From contig JBLHLC010000013.1 of the NCBI GenBank assembly GCA_047619685.1, forward strand, positions 44,158-108,157: a stretch of DNA of 64,000 bases, in the 5' to 3' direction. Within the stretch, counting starts at the first letter, position 1, and every line of letters begins with the position of its first letter. The translations under genes and the position numbers were made by a program. A model generated the notes under the pieces. The model did no database searches. It worked only from the letters and a program-made list of their open reading frames with translations, and was not told the DNA's origin. Below are positions 34,951 to 43,393 of this stretch, piece after piece. This DNA is from JABDJZ01 sp047619685. Lineage in GTDB: Bacteria; Bacteroidota; Rhodothermia; Rhodothermales; UBA10348.

Positions 34951-36203
34951 AAGCTCTCGTCACGTTCAATCCTGCCGGCGATGGCCGACGTCACACAGTC
35001 ACCCAGACGACCGTACGTCACGTCCACGCCCAGAAGGCCCGGCGAGTAATAGGCGTACTTGGCCGAATTCGTCATCAGGTGCTTGATACGCGCGGGTAAC
35101 ATGGGCGACGTCAGCGGACACGTGTCGACCGTCAGGCGTCCCCCAAATTCGCGGATCGGGTCCAGCAGCCCGACGTGGTCTGCGATCATGCGGACAGACC
35201 GGCTGCAAGTAACCACGAAGTCCACGTCGTCATGTTTGCGCTTTCCCGTCACCAGCGGAGCCAGGGCCCGAAACTCATTGATCGAAAAATGGGGACTCCC
35301 CATCACGACCAGGTCCAGCTTTTGGCCGGACGCCGTTGACAACTCTGAGTACGCTCCCAGCAGGTCGGACATGGCAAGCGGAATTGCCTCCGGGATCGGA
35401 CCGCCGCCAAAGGCATCCTGAACGGTCGCTGCCTCGGGCGTAATCCCGACGAGGTGAAAAAGGGCGATGGCACCGGCGGACGCACCGCCCGCACAGACGG
35501 CCTTCAGTTGATCCTCGTTCGGCTGTACCGACAGGCCTTCAACAACCGGGACCCCGTCGGACGCCTGCCGTCCCAGGAAATGCCCCAAGACCGGATAGAA
35601 GGAATCGTCCTCCTGCAGGGCAGACGATACGCCCGACAGCCGGAAGAGCTTGGTGCCTCTGCGCCCCTCGTCCAAATGCAGTCCTGCCGCAGGTACACGG
35701 CCCGTAATGGCGGCGCAAATGTCCAACAGGTCCGGGTATCTTTCCGTCCGGGCTCCGATAACCGAATTGTAGAAGCCGATGACGTTGGACTCCCCGGCTG
35801 CGATTTGTTGTCCGAACGTGGGGCGGTGTTCTGTCTGGTAGGGCGCGCAAGTCCAGGTCTGTATGCAGCCCATAGACTCGTAGGCCCTCATCTGCCGAAT
35901 AGCATTGGCGGCCACATCGGCCGGGACATCCCACTCCTGCCACCCGTGCTCGTCTACGCCCGCGACGTTCAGGGTCGACGGCACGACCACCTTGGCGCCA
36001 AGTGCCGCCAGACGTTCCGCATATTCCATCGTGGCAATGCCCATGTAGACCGTCGAGTCTATATGGGCTGCCTCGACATCCATAAACCGGTCCACGCCGA
36101 ACACCGGAAGCATCCGGTGCAGGATTGACATGGCCATCGCCGCGGCGGGACCCTTCTCGCCCTCCAGGAGGGCACGGTCATACGAACTCAGTTGGGGCTT
36201 CAC
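34938..36203 (-). CDS. Aconitase X catalytic-domain protein (large subunit, DUF521)
   Basis: The 421-residue cytoplasmic protein matches the aconitase X catalytic subunit (DUF521). It begins LSSYDRALLEGEKGPAAAMA, has GVDRFMDVEAAHIDSTVYMG, QTWTCAPYQTEHRPTFGQQI, ESNVIGFYNSVIGARTERY, and later VVTCSRSVRMIADHVGL and VDTCPLTSP. The cysteines in TCAPYQ, TCSRSV and TCPL are good candidates for the iron-sulphur ligands. It is expected to dehydrate a hydroxy-acid. It lies 38 bases behind the SSGD-repeat gene on the same strand and could share its transcript. Confidence 0.88.
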   Translation of the reverse strand: MKPQLSSYDRALLEGEKGPAAAMAMSILHRMLPVFGVDRFMDVEAAHIDSTVYMGIATMEYAERLAALGAKVVVPSTLNVAGVDEHGWQEWDVPADVAANAIRQMRAYESMGCIQTWTCAPYQTEHRPTFGQQIAAGESNVIGFYNSVIGARTERYPDLLDICAAITGRVPAAGLHLDEGRRGTKLFRLSGVSSALQEDDSFYPVLGHFLGRQASDGVPVVEGLSVQPNEDQLKAVCAGGASAGAIALFHLVGITPEAATVQDAFGGGPIPEAIPLAMSDLLGAYSELSTASGQKLDLVVMGSPHFSINEFRALAPLVTGKRKHDDVDFVVTCSRSVRMIADHVGLLDPIREFGGRLTVDTCPLTSPMLPARIKHLMTNSAKYAYYSPGLLGVDVTYGRLGDCVTSAIAGRIERDESLWRA

Positions 36204-36241
36204 GCACCAATCTTACGGATCGCAACGCCGGGAATCGCCAA

Positions 36242-37330
36242 TCACCCGCGCATTAGCGCCGAAAGAACTCTGCCTCGATCTCCCGAGGAGCCCACGGTCT
36301 CAGCTGCATCCATGAATGCTTCTTCCACGGCCTCTCCCTCTACGTGGCTGGTGGCCGCAATGAGCACCCGGGCCTTGTCGCCGCTGGATGAGATCGTCCG
36401 GGCAACGGTGAATAGCGTGATCATAGACTGATCGTCCAAATCTGCCCTCCTCAATGTGGCGATCAGGACCCGCGAAAGGTCTCCGTCGGATGAAACGGTT
36501 TCGGCGGCTTTAAAGAATGCCCGTCGAACCTCGCTGTCGTTCCGGTATTGGCCCGTGGCGGTTATGAGAACCCGCGATTTGTCGCCTGAGGACGAGACTG
36601 TCTTGATGACATCGAGAATGGCGGTCAAGGAGGCTGCATCCAGTTCTACCTGAAGGGCACTGATCAGCACGCGCGACTTGTCGCCTGAAGATGAAACACC
36701 GCGAACGGCTGCGGTCCAGGCCGACATTGCGCCGGGGTCTCCGACATAGTATTCGGAAATCCCGATCAGGAGGCGCGAACGATCTCCACTTGAAGCGATC
36801 CTCGGCTCGGCGACTTTGATCACTTCGACCAGATTGGCACGATTCAATTCCCCTTGTGCCACCAGTTCCCGGAGATACCTGGACGTCGTCCCGCCTGATT
36901 TGATCTGCCCGATCTCCCTCAAGACGGCCTCTGGACCCCCATGCGCCAGTATCCGAGCCACCCGACGGTCTGCGTGGACACCGGTCTGACGAATCACCAT
37001 GAGAAGCAGGTCGCCAATTTGGGAACCGGCAGATGCGGTCGACATTTTCTTGCCGTCCTCCCGGAAGTCATAGACGATCTCGCCACCAGAGCGCTCCACG
37101 TCAAGCCGGACGTCTTTCCGCCCTTCTTCCCAGCGAATCTGAATGACCGCGTTTCTGGACATCGTTCTTACCGAGGCGTCGTCATCCGCGAACTCGATGT
37201 CCCCCTTCATTTTGACGGACCACTTCTGATCATCGTCGTTGTGTCGCCAGTTCATGTCCAGGGACTGCGCGGATGCGCTGACAGGCAATAGAACCAAGAG
37301 GGCCAGGACGGTCGAAAGAATGTGTTTCAT
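36242..37330 (-). CDS. Secreted SSGD-repeat protein
   Basis: The 362-residue protein has a signal peptide (MKHILSTVLALLVLLPVSASA). Residues about 22-170 are a beta-rich part with charged segments (WRHNDDDQKWSVKMKGDIEF). From about residue 175 to the end there are six SSGD motifs spaced about 33-34 residues apart, each of the form [VI]SSSGDKxRVLI followed by a helical segment ending near AAET. The same repeats occur at the C-terminus of the M56 protease encoded immediately upstream, 40 bases away. A helical, HEAT-like solenoid is plausible. Function is unknown; export to the periplasm is likely. Confidence 0.8.
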   Translation of the reverse strand: MKHILSTVLALLVLLPVSASAQSLDMNWRHNDDDQKWSVKMKGDIEFADDDASVRTMSRNAVIQIRWEEGRKDVRLDVERSGGEIVYDFREDGKKMSTASAGSQIGDLLLMVIRQTGVHADRRVARILAHGGPEAVLREIGQIKSGGTTSRYLRELVAQGELNRANLVEVIKVAEPRIASSGDRSRLLIGISEYYVGDPGAMSAWTAAVRGVSSSGDKSRVLISALQVELDAASLTAILDVIKTVSSSGDKSRVLITATGQYRNDSEVRRAFFKAAETVSSDGDLSRVLIATLRRADLDDQSMITLFTVARTISSSGDKARVLIAATSHVEGEAVEEAFMDAAETVGSSGDRGRVLSALMRG

Positions 37331-37370
37331 GACCAGATTAGAAAATGGAATGTGGGTGTTCTTGGGCGCA

Positions 37371-39281
37371 TCAGCGCATCAGGGCTCTAAGGACTCTCTC
37401 CCGGTCGCCGGATGACGAGATGGCCTCCACTGCGTCCATAAAGGCCTCTTCGACCGCTTCATTGGCGGGCAGTTTGTCCGTCATCGCTATGAAAACTCGG
37501 GCTCGATCTCCACTGGACGAAATCGATTTCGCGGCATTTATGAGCCTGACGTACGTGCCCGGAGCAATGTCCTCGATACGGATGAAGGCCAGGAAAGCCC
37601 TCGTTCGATCCCCCGAAGAACTCATCGACGCCGCTGCGTCCAGAAACGCCGCCTGCACGTCGGGATCTGCAGGCATCCGCTGAGTCGCCGCCACCAGAAC
37701 CTTGGCCTGATCTCCTGAGGAGGAGACTCCCTGCACGACACGGAAGAGTCGAATCCAGCCTGCACTAGTCAAGTCAGCCTGGCCTGGGCGATCAGCCCTC
37801 GGCCCCGCCTGGGCAACTACGGCAGTCCGAAGGGCTCGAACCTGGCCATTCGGCACGGTTTGGGCATCCAGGACTGAAGTGTTCACCAGTGGTGCGATGG
37901 CCGTTCTGACAGGCGTATGCGGGGGAAGAGGTTCGGCCTGAGCCGGTGCAGATACCGAAGACGGTGCGGATACCGGCGTCGGCGCGAGTACCGAAGACGG
38001 TGCGGTTGGAACCCTCGTCAAGAGGACTGGCCGTGTCGGCTTGTCCGGATGCGTCCACAGCCTCAACGGAGCGGTTTGCATCACGCCCCTCGAATGATCG
38101 GCCTCGGTCAGTCGGAAGTGGTCTCTCTGCACGGAAATGGTAGGCGCGCCAAAGACCGCGACCGCCGCGACAAGCGCGATCAGGCCGGCAGCTACGGCCA
38201 CCTTTTCCCTAGCCAGGTTCGAGGAGACGGTTCGCCCTTGCTCAAGCAGTCGTCTGACACGTGAGACGATCTCGCTTTCTTTGGCTGCCAACCCCGGGCT
38301 GGCGAAGAGCGAACCATCCAGTCGGAGTTCGATAATCCGTCCGAGCGAGCGCGCATAGGTCTCGGGCTGTTGGGTCACCGAAACCACCCATTCGTCGCAC
38401 GCGGCCTCTCGCTCCCGGCGCAGTTCCTTCGCCATCAACCAGACGGCAGGGTTGAACCACAGGACCACCTGAACCAGGCGCTGGATGAGCAGCGTCCAGT
38501 CGTCCCAGCGCTCCAGATGAGCGACCTCGTGCAGCAAGAGTGGGTCCAGCGTTTCGGCATCGGTGGTCTCGACCAGCTTCTCCGGTACCAGGACCTGTGG
38601 ACGCGCAAAACCGGCCGCGACGGGCGATGAAATGTCGCTACTTGTGAGCCCGAATCGTCTGCGAGCAAAGGGGACGCGCTGTCGAATCCGCTGTTGGATA
38701 TCGGAGGCAAGCGGTCTGGAGCCAGACTTGAGCGACCGCACCCGAACTAGCGCCCGTGCCAGCATCCCAAAACCGACGAGGAGCCCCATCAGCCAGAGCA
38801 GGCCGAGTCCGGAGAGGAACGGTCTTACCATTGCCGGAAGGGTGATTCCCGGTTTGGCGGATGGGCCTTGGAGGCCGGCTGCAAGGTCCGCCACGGGCGG
38901 GGCAGTTGAACCTGGCTCGGCGGCTGTGTATATGGGCGCCGTTTCCACCCCCGTGGCTGGCGGTGCATCCGTCGGATTGGGCGCGGTGATCCCGCCGTTC
39001 GATGGCGCGATCGTCTGGACCGTTGGAACCACGACAGCGGGCACGACGGCCACTGTCTGCCGGGATTCCATCAATCCGGCCCCAGACAGGACCAACGCCA
39101 GATGAAGCACAACGGTGGCTACAAGGGCGGCCGTCCACACGCTGAAGCGCGTGGCGGCATTGAGCAGGCCGCGGCGGTTCATGAGATCAATGGTGGCGTA
39201 CGCGGCCAGGAGAATCAGTGCTCCTCCCCATAGACCGTGGCCAAATACGGTGGCCAAAATTGATGTTGCGGTGTCCATCAT
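37371..39281 (-). CDS. M56 (BlaR1-type) membrane metalloprotease with C-terminal SSGD repeats
   Basis: The 636-residue protein has N-terminal transmembrane helices (ILATVFGHGLWGGALILLAAY, VWTAALVATVVLHLALVLSG), a Pro/Thr-rich loop (about 75-145), another helix near 160-180, the zinc motif HEVAH at 251-255 with downstream ACDEW (the third ligand region), and a helix near 355-375. The C-terminal periplasmic part ends with four SSGD motifs spaced about 33-34 residues apart, matching those in the neighbouring secreted protein. In the BlaR1 family the protease responds to an outside signal and leads to cleavage of a BlaI repressor. The ATG overlaps the blaI-like stop by four bases. Confidence 0.86.
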   Translation of the reverse strand: MMDTATSILATVFGHGLWGGALILLAAYATIDLMNRRGLLNAATRFSVWTAALVATVVLHLALVLSGAGLMESRQTVAVVPAVVVPTVQTIAPSNGGITAPNPTDAPPATGVETAPIYTAAEPGSTAPPVADLAAGLQGPSAKPGITLPAMVRPFLSGLGLLWLMGLLVGFGMLARALVRVRSLKSGSRPLASDIQQRIRQRVPFARRRFGLTSSDISSPVAAGFARPQVLVPEKLVETTDAETLDPLLLHEVAHLERWDDWTLLIQRLVQVVLWFNPAVWLMAKELRREREAACDEWVVSVTQQPETYARSLGRIIELRLDGSLFASPGLAAKESEIVSRVRRLLEQGRTVSSNLAREKVAVAAGLIALVAAVAVFGAPTISVQRDHFRLTEADHSRGVMQTAPLRLWTHPDKPTRPVLLTRVPTAPSSVLAPTPVSAPSSVSAPAQAEPLPPHTPVRTAIAPLVNTSVLDAQTVPNGQVRALRTAVVAQAGPRADRPGQADLTSAGWIRLFRVVQGVSSSGDQAKVLVAATQRMPADPDVQAAFLDAAASMSSSGDRTRAFLAFIRIEDIAPGTYVRLINAAKSISSSGDRARVFIAMTDKLPANEAVEEAFMDAVEAISSSGDRERVLRALMR

Positions 39282-39679
39282 CCCTCCGAAGACTTGTCTT
39301 GCCCCGCACCGTCCTGCAGCAGGCGGCGAATTTCTGAGGCGTTGTCCAGATCCAGATCAACGTCATCTATCACGTTCATCAGGAGCAACTCCGGAGAGTT
39401 GTTAAAGAAACGGCCCAAGACGTACTTCAGGGCACTTTGCCGAGCTTGACCAGCGCCCACGATGGCACTGTAAACGAAGGCCCTCCCCTCCTTCCGGTGG
39501 ATCAGATATCCCTTCTCCTCCAGGATTCTAAGAAACGTCTGGACGGTGGAATAGGCGACGCGGTCATCGCCGCGCAGGGCGTCCACGACGTCTGAAACGG
39601 TGGAAGCGCCGCGCTGCCAGATCACGCGCATGAGCTTGAGTTCGGCGTCTGTCAGGGTTGGCGATTGAGAACGGGCCAT
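39278..39679 (-). CDS. BlaI/MecI/CopY family transcriptional repressor
   Basis: The 133-residue protein starts at ATG 39679 (MARSQSPTLTDAELKLM). The winged-helix domain includes LTDAELKLMRVIWQRG, VSDVVDAL and VAYSTVQTFLRILEEKGYL; the C-terminal part (LKYVLGRFFNNSPELLLMNVI) is the dimerisation and cleavage region of the BlaI family. It overlaps the M56 protease gene, giving the classic repressor/sensor-protease pair. It probably represses its own operon from the site overlapping its promoter. Confidence 0.88.
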   Translation of the reverse strand: MARSQSPTLTDAELKLMRVIWQRGASTVSDVVDALRGDDRVAYSTVQTFLRILEEKGYLIHRKEGRAFVYSAIVGAGQARQSALKYVLGRFFNNSPELLLMNVIDDVDLDLDNASEIRRLLQDGAGQDKSSEG

Positions 39680-39693
39680 CAGGCGGCTAAGTT

Positions 39694-39739
39694 TTAATTC
39701 GTTAATGGCACTATACGGGGGCCTCCTCGATAGTTGCAA
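39694..39739 (-). promoter_or_regulatory. Promoter and candidate operator of the BlaI/M56 operon
   Basis: On the minus strand TTGCAA (39734-39739) and TATAGT (39710-39715) are separated by 18 bases, close to a consensus housekeeping promoter, placing the transcript start near 39703. A TTAA-N4-TTAA dyad at 39694-39705 overlaps that point, where a BlaI-type repressor could bind. The operator assignment is inferred from position and symmetry only. Confidence 0.5.
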
Positions 39740-39796
39740 TTAATTAATTAAAAGATTAGCCAAACGCCGCCCGCGGAAAGCCTCCAGTGGTCTTCG

Positions 39797-40648
39797 TCAA
39801 CTGGCGGGCACCACCGTAAAGGACACCGATGTCCCCGCAAAGGCACTGAACACGCCAAGGCCACCCTGGATATTCGTCGCCGGTTCGTTCAGGTCCCTCG
39901 AGTCCTGTTCCCGGTTCTCGTAGAGGTCAGCGTATTCCTTGTTGATGCGGTAGACCACCACGCGGTGGTCGCCAAAAACCTCGAGTTGCCTCGCGTTGAC
40001 ATCATGCACGTTGAGGTTGGTTGGCTCGTTGACCTGTCTGAAGCCGGCGAAACGGTCCCGGATAAAGTCGGGTAGTATGTACTCCGGATCACCGGTGAGT
40101 TGGCTCTCCACGATCACGAAGAAGAGATCTCCGTTCGGGTTCTCCCAATTTACCGTAGTCGCCGCGTCCTGGACCTGACCGGGGCCGCCGGGGGGGCCGC
40201 CCGGGCGTCCGCCGCCCGGCTGAAATACCGCTACTTCAAGCGTGCTGCGGGACAGACCAACGTCTTCGGGGAAGGCAGGTACGGTGGTCTGGGCCGTAAT
40301 CGACTCGCCGCCACGCTCCACCTCAAGTACAAAGGTCTCCCCGACCCCGACCACCAGATCGCCGTCCGGATAGTGGTAATTCCCATCCCCATCAGAGCTC
40401 ACCAATTGGAAGACTTCGGCGCCTCGCCGGAGCCGCATTGTTGCATCGTTGACCGGGATCTCCAGCGAGTCCCCTTCCACCAGACTCGAGAGCGGGATGG
40501 CTTCGGTCACGCGAACGTTGTTGACCGGCTCGCCGGTAAACAGGAACGCTTCCACCACAAGTTGCTGCTCAGCTTCACTCGAGCCCGCGGAATCGCACCC
40601 GATCAGAAGAAACGCAGCAAGAAGGCAGGTATAAATCAGCTTGTTCAT
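39797..40648 (-). CDS. DUF4249 lipoprotein
   Basis: The 283-residue lipoprotein (MNKLIYTCLLAAFLLIGCDS, lipobox LIGC) starts at ATG 40648. The sequence QQLVVEAFLFTGEPVNNVRV, DATMRLRRGAEVFQL and ETFVLEVERGGESITAQTTVP follows the DUF4249 pattern. It belongs to a family encoded beside TonB-dependent receptors in Bacteroidota, here 11 bases after the receptor stop on the same strand. A Gly/Pro-rich insert lies at about residues 142-158. It is probably a surface-associated accessory of the receptor. Confidence 0.82.
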   Translation of the reverse strand: MNKLIYTCLLAAFLLIGCDSAGSSEAEQQLVVEAFLFTGEPVNNVRVTEAIPLSSLVEGDSLEIPVNDATMRLRRGAEVFQLVSSDGDGNYHYPDGDLVVGVGETFVLEVERGGESITAQTTVPAFPEDVGLSRSTLEVAVFQPGGGRPGGPPGGPGQVQDAATTVNWENPNGDLFFVIVESQLTGDPEYILPDFIRDRFAGFRQVNEPTNLNVHDVNARQLEVFGDHRVVVYRINKEYADLYENREQDSRDLNEPATNIQGGLGVFSAFAGTSVSFTVVPAS

Positions 40649-40659
40649 GTCAGTTTCGG

Positions 40660-43146
40660 CTAAAAGTCTACGCGGACGGACAGGTTGGGTGTAACCCCCA
40701 GAAAAGAAACGTCCGTTGTGACCAGCGGCGTCTGACTCAGGTCGAACTCGCGATACCACACGTTCTTTCGGTTGTACAGATTGAACACCGAGAACCCGAT
40801 ATCCATGGTGGAGGCCTTGACGGGGAATCGGTAGTGCACCGACGCGTCCATGCGGTGATAGGCGGGCAGCCTCTCGGAATTTTTGTCGCCGACATGGATG
40901 TAGCTCTGCTCCGTTCCGTCCAGCAGTGTGATCGCGTACTCGGATTCGGGCGAGGTGAAGGGTTTCCCGGTGGCCAGTGTCCACGTTGCGGAGGCCGTCC
41001 AACGACGCCCAATCCGTGTGCTCTGTACCAACTTCAACTCGTGCCGCTGGTCGTGTAGCGCCGAGAACGCCTCCCCTCCATTGAGGCCTGGAAATGTGTG
41101 TTCGACCGAGGCCAGGGTGTAGGCAATCCAGCCGGTTGTCCGCCCGAACTTCTTCTGGACCAGCATGTCGATGCCCCGCGCCACACCGGTGCCTCCGTAG
41201 AACAGGTTGCTGGCTTCGAAATCCGCCTCGGTTCGCTGAAACCTCAGCGTGAATTCAGACAGACCGGTCAAGTCCTTGTGGTAGGCTTCGATGTCGAAGA
41301 GCCAGGAGGGCGTCTCGTAGGCCGCGCCCAACACGTAGTGCGTCGAACTCTGCACGCCAACGCTTTCCCCATCGGCGACAAGCCAGAAATCCCGGGCGCC
41401 TTCGGTGACATTTTCGTTCACCACACGCGCGATGAACTGGTTGTAGTGCCCGAATCCCGCCTTGATTTGAAGCCGGTCGGTCACGTCAAGACGCATGGAG
41501 GCGCGCGGCTCCAGGAAAGTCTCCTCGGTCAGGTCATAGTAGACCGCGCGCAGGCCGACGGTGAGGCTCAAACGCGAATTGGGCTTCCAGGTATCCTGGA
41601 GGAAGAGCGCCGACAGGTTTGACTGGGCCTGGGAATTCAGAATGCTCAGCGTGTCGTTGCGGGTGAACTCGTACTGCGTTTCGGTGGAGGTAAACTGACC
41701 GCCGAACGCCAATTTGTGCGCCTGGTTGAGCTGGAGCTCGTTGTCCAGCCGGACCGTAAAATCAGACAGTGCGTTGTCTTCCAGGCTGCCCAGCGCGCGC
41801 GAAAAGGTGGCGGTGTCCGCGCCGACGGCGTAGCGCTCGTTGAGCGAGTTCCGGGTGCTCTCCGAGTAGTATTCCGAATAGGCGACGATCGCGTTCGAAA
41901 AGAACGTGGGCGTCCAGAGTCGAGACCACTTGCCGCTCACGCCCAGATTCCCCCACCCCGTCACGTCGTAGATGTCGTTGACTATGGTGGCCCCGCCGGC
42001 ACCGCCCGCGTTGACCTCATTGGACACGAAGCGCGATTCGTCGAGATTGTCCTGACCGTTGTACAGACTCATCGCAATTACATCCGTGGACGTTGGCCGA
42101 TAGGTCAGCTTCCCGTTCAGGTCGTAGAAGTAGAAGTCGGGCTGTACGACCACTTGACCCGGACCCGTGAACGCGGCCCCAAACGCGCCACCTCGGCCGC
42201 CACCCGGCCCGCCCCCGCCGGGGCGTCCGCCCGCGGCGGCTTCGGGCGTAATGTCTTCCCCGGTGAGAGATTCGTAAATCGAATTGTATAGCCCGGTTCT
42301 CAGGATGTCTGTGTAGGACCGCCTGGCGCTCAGAAGGAACGACGCCTTCTCTCCCAGAGGCGCCTCAATTACCGACGATGCGCTCAGCAGGTTTACGCCA
42401 AAACCGGCCTGAAACTCGTCCGCTCCGCCCTTGCCCGTCAAGTCTACCACACTGGACGTGCGACCTCCGTAGACGGCCGGGAAGCCCCCCTTGTACACCT
42501 GCACGTCCTTGATTGCGTCCGCATTGAATGCGCTGAAGAAGCCGAAGAAGTGGTCCACATTGTAGACCGTCATGCCATCCAGAAGCACGAGGTTCTGGTC
42601 TGGCGTGCCTCCACGTACATAGAGCCCCGAGGAGCCTTCGTTCGTTCCGCTGATCCCCGGGAGGAGTTGCAGGGATCGGAAGATGTCCACTTCGCCGATA
42701 CTGGGTAGCGCAGCCAGATCCTTGGGCGACAACGTGATCTGGCTGATACTCTCGGCCGTTCGCATCATCTCGTAGTGGTCCGCCACAACGAGCACCTCGT
42801 CCAACTCCGTCGAACTGGGGTCCAGACGAACCGCGTACGGTCCCGGCTCTACCCGCGTGTCGATGGCCAGCAGCGTTGGTCGAAAGCCGATATAGCTGAT
42901 AGTCAGCGTGTGCCTGCCCACGGGCACGCCCAGCAGGGCAAAATACCCGTCGATGTTGGAGGCGGCGCCAATCTGAAGGCTGTCGATTCTGACCGTGGCG
43001 TACGGCAGCGTCTCGCCGGTCTTCGCGTCCACGACGCTGCCTGAGACCACGGTGACCGCCTGCCGAGCACTCGCCGACTCGGTCAGCCCAAGCGTCAGGA
43101 GAAGAACAAGGAAGCCGAAGCTCCGGCGATAGAAAAGGGGTCGCAT
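40660..43146 (-). CDS. TonB-dependent receptor with carboxypeptidase-regulatory-like domain
   Basis: The 828-residue protein starts at ATG 43146 (MRPLFYRRSFGFLVLLLTLG). A carboxypeptidase-regulatory-like domain (VVSGSVVDAKTGETLPYATV to ISYIGFRP) is followed by the plug (ISQITLSPKDLAALPSIGEV, GLYVRGGTPDQNLVLLDGMT) and a barrel with a C-terminal aromatic/Phe end (LSVRVDF). A Gly/Pro/Arg-rich insert sits at about residues 302-322. It should import a substrate using TonB energy. The DUF4249 lipoprotein is its probable partner. The substrate is not apparent. Confidence 0.88.
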   Translation of the reverse strand: MRPLFYRRSFGFLVLLLTLGLTESASARQAVTVVSGSVVDAKTGETLPYATVRIDSLQIGAASNIDGYFALLGVPVGRHTLTISYIGFRPTLLAIDTRVEPGPYAVRLDPSSTELDEVLVVADHYEMMRTAESISQITLSPKDLAALPSIGEVDIFRSLQLLPGISGTNEGSSGLYVRGGTPDQNLVLLDGMTVYNVDHFFGFFSAFNADAIKDVQVYKGGFPAVYGGRTSSVVDLTGKGGADEFQAGFGVNLLSASSVIEAPLGEKASFLLSARRSYTDILRTGLYNSIYESLTGEDITPEAAAGGRPGGGGPGGGRGGAFGAAFTGPGQVVVQPDFYFYDLNGKLTYRPTSTDVIAMSLYNGQDNLDESRFVSNEVNAGGAGGATIVNDIYDVTGWGNLGVSGKWSRLWTPTFFSNAIVAYSEYYSESTRNSLNERYAVGADTATFSRALGSLEDNALSDFTVRLDNELQLNQAHKLAFGGQFTSTETQYEFTRNDTLSILNSQAQSNLSALFLQDTWKPNSRLSLTVGLRAVYYDLTEETFLEPRASMRLDVTDRLQIKAGFGHYNQFIARVVNENVTEGARDFWLVADGESVGVQSSTHYVLGAAYETPSWLFDIEAYHKDLTGLSEFTLRFQRTEADFEASNLFYGGTGVARGIDMLVQKKFGRTTGWIAYTLASVEHTFPGLNGGEAFSALHDQRHELKLVQSTRIGRRWTASATWTLATGKPFTSPESEYAITLLDGTEQSYIHVGDKNSERLPAYHRMDASVHYRFPVKASTMDIGFSVFNLYNRKNVWYREFDLSQTPLVTTDVSFLGVTPNLSVRVDF

Positions 43147-43393
43147 AGTGTCGGACTGATTACACGCGTTGGGCCGTGGGAAGACCGACCTGGATGGATT
43201 GCTCCTGCCCACTACACGCCAGGGGCTGGAGCACCCCCAACCCAAGTCTGAGAACGTCCCGAGGGCCCGGCTGCCCCAATCTTAGGCATCGGCCGGCTTC
43301 TGGGTTGTCACGGATCTGTGTCGCTCTCACGACAATCCGACCAAAGCGTATTATGGCTGCGCTCACCAAGCCAGCACCAAATCTCGACCCGCC

